Positions 1-6,395 of a stretch of 6,395 nt of DNA are shown here, piece after piece. The stretch covers positions 1 through 6,395 of the forward strand of contig JBFMGS010000093.1 of NCBI GenBank assembly GCA_040752635.1, read 5' to 3'. This stretch comes from JBFMGS01 sp040752635. Its GTDB lineage: Bacteria; Bacillota; SHA-98; UBA4971. Position numbers and translations under genes: made by a program. Positions within the stretch are counted from its first letter, which is position 1. The number at the start of each line of letters is the position of its first letter. Under the pieces are notes generated by a model. The model ran no database searches and was not told the DNA's origin. It was given only the letters and a program-made list of their open reading frames with translations.

Positions 1-1372
1 CGCCTCGTAACGACTTCGTGCATCATGGCGAAGTCGTCCTGGCCTTCGACGGTCTTTATCTTGAACCGCCTGTACTCGGACTTCGCCGGGCGGCCGCCCT
101 CGAACACGACCATGGACCCGACGGCGTCCGTGCCCTGGATGGTGGATATGTCGAACGCCTCTATCCTCCGAGGGAGCCTGGGAAGCCCCAGCGCCTGCTG
201 AAGTTCGACCAGCGCCCCGCCCTCCATTTCAGCGTCGCGCATGGCGCGCGCTCTGGCCTCCTCCAGGCCGAGCCTGGCGTTGTCCCGGGCCATGTCAACG
301 AGCTGCTTCTTCTCGCCGCGCACCGGCACGGTGACCTGCACCTTGTGGCCTCTTCTTTCACTCAGCCACGAGGCTATGGCTTCGCGTTCGTCCAGGTCCG
401 CCTGCACCACGACCTCGCGAGGCACGAACGTGGCGTCGGAGTAGTACTGCTTTACGAAAGCCGCCAGCATCTCGCTGTCGGGCGTATCGCCCGAGTCAAC
501 CATGTTAACCATGAAGAACCTCTCGCGCCCTATAAGCTTGCCCCCCCGCACGAAGAAGGCTTCAACGCACGTTTCCGCCCCGTCCCGCCAGAACCCTATG
601 ACGTCGATGTCGTGATGGGAGCGGAGGACTATCTTTTGCCGCTCCATTACCCTCTCCATCGCCTTGATCCTGTCGCGGAGCACGGCCGCGGCCTCGAAGT
701 CCAGGCGGTCCGAGGCCATCTGCATGCGCCGCCTCATCTCCTGCACGAGCCGCTCCTGCCGACCCTCGAGGAACAGAACGATCTGATTGACGAGCTCCAT
801 GTACGCTTCGCGCGATATCCGGCCTGCGCACGGGCCGAGGCACTTTTTGATGTGGTAGTTGAGGCACGGCCTCTCGCGCGAGTCCTCGGTGATCCTCTTC
901 GAGCAAGTGCGCACGGGGAAGAGGCGCCTGAGGAATTGCAGAGTCTCGCGCATCCCCTTGACATCCGTGTACGGCCCGAAATAACGCGAGCCGTCTTGCT
1001 CCACCCTTCGCGTCACCATCACCCTAGGAAACTCCTCGGCCGCTGTGATCTTGATGAACGGATAGGTCTTGTCGTCCCTCAGCCGGACGTTGAACCGGGG
1101 GCGATGCCGCTTGATGAGGTTGTTCTCGAGGATCAAAGCCTCGACTTCGGAGTCAGTGACCACGTATTCAAAGTCGGAGATGCGCTCGACGAGCGCCTGA
1201 GTCCGCGGGGCCAGCCCATGGGGCGACTGAAAATACGAGCGCACCCTGTTCCTGAGGGACGATGCTTTCCCGACGTAGATGACTCGGCCCGACGCATCCC
1301 TCATGACATAGACTCCCGGCCTGTCCGGGAGATCCCTCGCTCTATCTTGAAGGCTTGCCCTGATCTCGGGAC

Positions 1373-1376
<4 letters not shown>
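1..1376 (-). CDS. uvrC: UvrABC system protein C (excinuclease subunit), 3' end missing at window edge
   Basis: UvrC is the dual-incision nuclease of nucleotide excision repair: it joins the UvrB-DNA complex and cuts 3' and then 5' of the lesion. Translating back from the GTG at 1376 gives 458 uninterrupted residues before the left edge. The N-terminal GIY-YIG domain is seen as GVY (Y23), IYVGKA (Y34), R42 and the LENNLIK helix (E84), and makes the 3' cut. RYFGPY lies at about 131-136. Four cysteines (C158, C171, C179, C183) match the iron-sulfur-type cluster site of UvrC. A UVR domain at about 206-241 (core RLDFEAAAVLRDRIKAM) should bind UvrB. IEAFDIS (D409) and the DDF motif (D447/D448) begin the RNase H-like 5' nuclease domain and align with E. 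coli D399 and D438. The family is about 560-620 residues, so the remaining catalytic residues and the helix-hairpin-helix tail lie outside the window. The GTG overlaps the uvrA stop (GTGA), implying coupled translation. No frameshift is visible. Confidence 0.96.
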
Positions 1377-4204
<2,828 letters not shown>

Positions 4205-4210
4205 TCTATC

Positions 4211-4216
4211 TCCTCC
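4211..4216 (-). promoter_or_regulatory. Ribosome binding site of uvrA
   Basis: The minus strand reads GGAGGA followed by 6 bases (GATAGA) and then the GTG codon at 4204. Strength and spacing are close to ideal and fix the uvrA start at GTG even though no ATG is present. Having its own strong site means uvrA need not depend on coupling to uvrB translation. Confidence 0.85.
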
Positions 4217-4224
4217 GAAATCAC

Positions 4225-4245
4225 TAGCCCGGCCTATCCGGGCTA
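4225..4245 (-). other. Perfect hairpin at the uvrB stop codon, in the uvrB-uvrA gap
   Basis: The minus strand reads TAGCCCGG, a 5-base loop ATAGG, then CCGGGCTA: a perfect 8-bp stem whose first three bases are the uvrB TAG stop codon. The stem is GC-rich (6 of 8 pairs), and its 3' arm ends 8 bases before the uvrA Shine-Dalgarno. No run of T follows (next bases are GTGATTTCGG), so it lacks the form of an intrinsic terminator. It may instead be an RNA processing, stability or partial-attenuation element, or chance. The structure is seen directly; any role is inference. Confidence 0.5.
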
Positions 4246-6216
4246 CGACGCGAACCTGCGCCTGAGGTCGCGGATCTTATCGCGAAGCTCCGCTGCGCGC
4301 TCGAATTCAAGCTCCTGGGCAGCCTTGCGCATCTCCTGCTCAAGGGTCCGTATGAGGTTGGCCAACTCCTTGTCGGACATCTCCCTTGCATCGGCCTCAT
4401 ACGTGGGCTTCTCCTCGGCCACCCTGGCGAACTCGGCGATGTCGTGGATGGCCTTCCTGACGGACTCCGGCGTGATGCCGTGGCGTTCGTTGTACTCCAT
4501 CTGGATCTTGCGGCGCCTGTTGGTCTCGTCGATGGCTCGCCTCATCGAGTGCGTGATGATGTCAGCATACATGATGACCTTGCCGTGAACGTTGCGCGCG
4601 GCGCGCCCGATCGTCTGGATGAGGGACGTCTCCGAGCGCAGGTACCCTTCCTTGTCGGCGTCGAGGATGGCCACGAGGGACACCTCGGGAAGGTCCAGCC
4701 CCTCCCGAAGGAGATTGATACCCACCAGCACGTCGAACTCGCCGAGGCGGAGGTCTCTCAAGATCTCCACCCGCTCGAGAATCTCGATCTCTGAATGGAG
4801 ATACCTCGTTTTCACACCGAGGTCGGCCAGGTAGTCGGTGAGGTCCTCGGCCATCTTCTTCGTGAGAGTGGTCACGAGCACCCGCTCGCCGGCGTCCACC
4901 CGTGCGCGGATCTCGGCGAGAAGGTCATCGACCTGGTTCTTTACGGGGCGCACCTCGACCTCAGGATCGACAAGCCCTGTGGGCCGTATGATCTGCTCCA
5001 CCACCTGGCTGCTCACACGAAGTTCGTACGGGCCGGGCGTCGCGGACGCAAATATGACCTGGTTTATGCGTTGCTCGAACTCCTCGAACTTCAGCGGCCG
5101 GTTGTCAAAGGCCGAAGGCAGCCTGAACCCGTATTCGACCAGGCTTTCTTTTCTGGACCTATCCCCGGCGTACATCGCGTGCAACTGAGGCAGCGTAACG
5201 TGCGACTCGTCGATGATCACCAGGAAGTCGTCGGGGAAATAGTCAAGCAGTGTAGCGGGCGGCTCGCCCGCCTGCCTCCCGGTAAGGTGGCGCGAGTAGT
5301 TCTCGATGCCCTGGCAGTAGCCGACTTCCGCGAGCATCTCCAGGTCGTAGCGGGTTCTCTGCTCGAGCCTTTGGGCTTCGAGGAGCTTGCCCGCGGCCCT
5401 GAGTTCGGCGAGCCTTTCCTCGAGTTCCTGTTCGATGGTAACGAGGGCCCGCTTGAGCTTTTCATCGCTGGTGATGAAGTGCGTAGCCGGGAATATCGTC
5501 ACGACATCCCTCTCCCCGAGCACTTCCCCGGTGACTACGTCTACCTCGAGGATACGCTCGATCTCGTCGCCGAAGAATTCGAGCCTTATAGCATTCTCGC
5601 CATATGCGGGGATTATCTCCACCACATCGCCCCTGACCCGGAACGTGCCCCTCGTGAACCCGATGTCATTCCGGGCGTATTGAATGCCTACGAGCCTTCT
5701 CAGGACGATGTCCCTGTCGGCGGCCTCACCCTGGCGCAACATCACCATCATGCCCTTGTAGTCCTCTGGTGACCCCAGGCCGTATATGCACGAGACGCTC
5801 GCCACGATCACCACGTCGCGCCTTTCGAAGAGCGCGCTCGTCGCTGCGTGGCGGAGCCGGTCGATCTCGTCGTTTATGGACGAGTCCTTTTCGATATATG
5901 TGTCAGTCTGAGGGATGTACGCCTCAGGCTGATAGTAATCGTAGTAGCTCACGAAATATTCAACGGCGTTCTCAGGGAACAGGCTCCGAAACTCGCTGCA
6001 CAGTTGAGCGGCCAGGGTCTTGTTGTGCGCGATCACCAGGGTGGGCTTCTGTACTTCCTGGATGACGAGGGCGTCAGTGAAGGTCTTCCCGGTCCCCGTT
6101 GCCCCGAGAAGCGTCTGATATCTGTAGCCGGCTCTGATTCCCTCGGCCAGTTCTCGCACGGCTTTAGGCTGATCGCCTCTTGGTTTGAGGTCCGTCCTCA
6201 ACTTGAACTCATTCAA
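4243..6216 (-). CDS. uvrB: UvrABC system protein B (damage-verification helicase subunit)
   Basis: UvrB is the central excision-repair protein: UvrA loads it at lesions, it inserts a beta-hairpin between the strands to verify damage using ATP, and it recruits UvrC. Numbered from the TTG at 6216 the product has 657 residues, against 661 in B. subtilis and 673 in E. coli. Visible in order are GDQPKA (about 14-19), Walker A GATGTGKT (38-45, K44), the aromatic beta-hairpin FVSYYDYYQPEAY (88-100), DESH Walker B (336-339), the SATPG motif (about 391-395), the motif VI helicase signature QTIGRAARN (534-542), and a C-terminal UVR domain (about 620-655) that contacts UvrC. I chose TTG because AGGAGG sits 8 bases upstream and the resulting N-terminus (NEFKL...KPRGDQP) has the length of known UvrB proteins. 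An in-frame ATG at 6261 would add 15 residues but has no clear ribosome site. It is the first gene of the cluster; the stop is TAG. Confidence 0.99.
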   Translation of the reverse strand: MNEFKLRTDLKPRGDQPKAVRELAEGIRAGYRYQTLLGATGTGKTFTDALVIQEVQKPTLVIAHNKTLAAQLCSEFRSLFPENAVEYFVSYYDYYQPEAYIPQTDTYIEKDSSINDEIDRLRHAATSALFERRDVVIVASVSCIYGLGSPEDYKGMMVMLRQGEAADRDIVLRRLVGIQYARNDIGFTRGTFRVRGDVVEIIPAYGENAIRLEFFGDEIERILEVDVVTGEVLGERDVVTIFPATHFITSDEKLKRALVTIEQELEERLAELRAAGKLLEAQRLEQRTRYDLEMLAEVGYCQGIENYSRHLTGRQAGEPPATLLDYFPDDFLVIIDESHVTLPQLHAMYAGDRSRKESLVEYGFRLPSAFDNRPLKFEEFEQRINQVIFASATPGPYELRVSSQVVEQIIRPTGLVDPEVEVRPVKNQVDDLLAEIRARVDAGERVLVTTLTKKMAEDLTDYLADLGVKTRYLHSEIEILERVEILRDLRLGEFDVLVGINLLREGLDLPEVSLVAILDADKEGYLRSETSLIQTIGRAARNVHGKVIMYADIITHSMRRAIDETNRRRKIQMEYNERHGITPESVRKAIHDIAEFARVAEEKPTYEADAREMSDKELANLIRTLEQEMRKAAQELEFERAAELRDKIRDLRRRFAS

Positions 6217-6224
6217 ACCACAGG

Positions 6225-6230
6225 CCTCCT
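6225..6230 (-). promoter_or_regulatory. Ribosome binding site deciding the uvrB start (TTG)
   Basis: The minus strand reads AGGAGG, then 8 bases (CCTGTGGT), then TTG at 6216. This is the best Shine-Dalgarno match near the gene start. It lies inside the 15-codon extension that would exist if the ATG at 6261 were used. The bases before that ATG (GCGCGTAAGCAGAA) contain no comparable site. Together with family length this favours TTG. Confidence 0.7.
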
Positions 6231-6317
6231 GCTTTGCCCCGTCTTCGCACTTGCGTGCCATTTCTGCTTACGCGCCCGGTTGGTTGTCGTCTCGCTGCTG
6301 CAAATCGTCTCTATACA

Positions 6318-6346
6318 ATTCTAAGACACCGCAGCGGTCTCTGCAA
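6318..6346 (-). promoter_or_regulatory. Putative sigma-A/sigma-70 promoter for the uvrBAC cluster
   Basis: On the minus strand TTGCAG (6346-6341) and TAGAAT (6323-6318) are separated by exactly 17 bases. The -10 box matches TATAAT at 5 of 6 positions and the -35 box matches TTGACA at its first three. Transcription would begin near 6311, about 50 bases before the ATG and 95 before the preferred TTG. I found no Bacillus-type LexA box (CGAAC-N4-GTTCG) nor an E. coli-type CTGT-N8-ACAG box in the visible upstream DNA, so SOS control cannot be claimed. It is the best promoter candidate in a short stretch, but sequence alone is weak proof. Confidence 0.4.
6324..6342. repeat. 19-bp imperfect palindrome in the promoter spacer
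   Basis: The minus strand reads AGAGACCGCTGCGGTGTCT: two 8-base arms around a 3-base centre (CTG), with 7 of 8 positions pairing and one G-G mismatch. It fills the spacer between the putative -35 and -10 boxes, where a repressor operator often lies. It does not match a LexA box I know. It could be an operator for an unidentified regulator, or chance in GC-rich DNA. Confidence 0.35.
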
Positions 6347-6395
6347 CGCCTCCACCTGGTACTTCCTCCCAGCATATGACAGTATTTCCTATCAG

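Larger units (their letters stand above)
6262..6395. other. Upstream region of uvrB, no recognised gene
   Basis: These 134 bases carry the putative promoter and dyad described separately. On the minus strand one frame is open from the window edge to a TAA at 6268-6270; within it an ATG at 6375 would give a 35-residue Arg- and Cys-containing peptide (starting MLGGSTRW) ending 6 bases before the upstream uvrB ATG. A second frame is open from the edge to a TAG at 6321-6323. Neither resembles a protein I know, and both have lower third-position GC than the uvr genes, so I treat the stretch as mainly non-coding. The tail of an upstream gene cannot be fully excluded. Confidence 0.45.

Noticed and set aside
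4225..4245. Rho-independent terminator after uvrB
   Set aside because: The stem is good, but no T run follows on the minus strand and uvrA begins 21 bases later, so it is listed only as a hairpin.
4795..5772. 325-codon open frame on the plus strand opposite uvrB
   Set aside because: Antisense shadow of uvrB with composition typical of such shadows and no domain that I recognise.
6311..6355. 14-codon GTG-started ORF (VEALQRPLRCLRIV) with a GGAGG 9 bases upstream, a possible leader peptide
   Set aside because: It would overlap the putative promoter and lie upstream of the predicted transcription start; such a short frame is expected by chance.
6360..6395. Possible SOS box near CTGTCATATGCTGG
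   Set aside because: It shares CTGT but lacks the ACAG half-site, and it does not fit CGAAC-N4-GTTCG, so no LexA site is called.

Overview
The window is a nearly complete nucleotide excision repair cluster, read entirely from the minus strand in the order uvrB, uvrA, uvrC. The three products are the UvrABC excinuclease. UvrA2 (usually with UvrB) finds bulky DNA lesions, UvrB verifies them and forms the pre-incision complex, and UvrC cuts on both sides. uvrB and uvrA are complete. uvrC is cut by the left window edge after about 458 codons.

Layout from right to left, which is the direction of transcription. 6395-6262 is a short upstream region with a possible sigma-70/sigma-A-type promoter and a dyad lying in its spacer. 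6216-4243 is uvrB; I prefer a TTG start with a strong Shine-Dalgarno over an ATG 45 bases further upstream. A 38-bp gap follows, holding a perfect 8-bp hairpin at the uvrB stop and a GGAGGA ribosome site. 4204-1373 is uvrA, with a GTG start. uvrC begins with GTG at 1376, overlaps the uvrA stop by four bases (GTGA) and continues to base 1. The spacing suggests one operon with translational coupling at the uvrA/uvrC joint.

The DNA is GC-rich (about 60% by eye), uses GTG and TTG starts with good Shine-Dalgarno sequences, and uses AGG and ATA codons freely. The uvrB-uvrA-uvrC order and the UvrC sequence style fit a high-GC member of the Bacillota (Clostridia/Limnochordia-like). This taxonomic placement is inference only.

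No mobile element, CRISPR array, RNA gene or unfamiliar gene system is visible. The many long open frames on the plus strand are shadows of the uvr genes. The points worth a second look are small: the uvrB start site, the uvrB-uvrA intergenic hairpin, the dyad in the putative promoter, and the four-cysteine iron-sulfur-type motif in UvrC.
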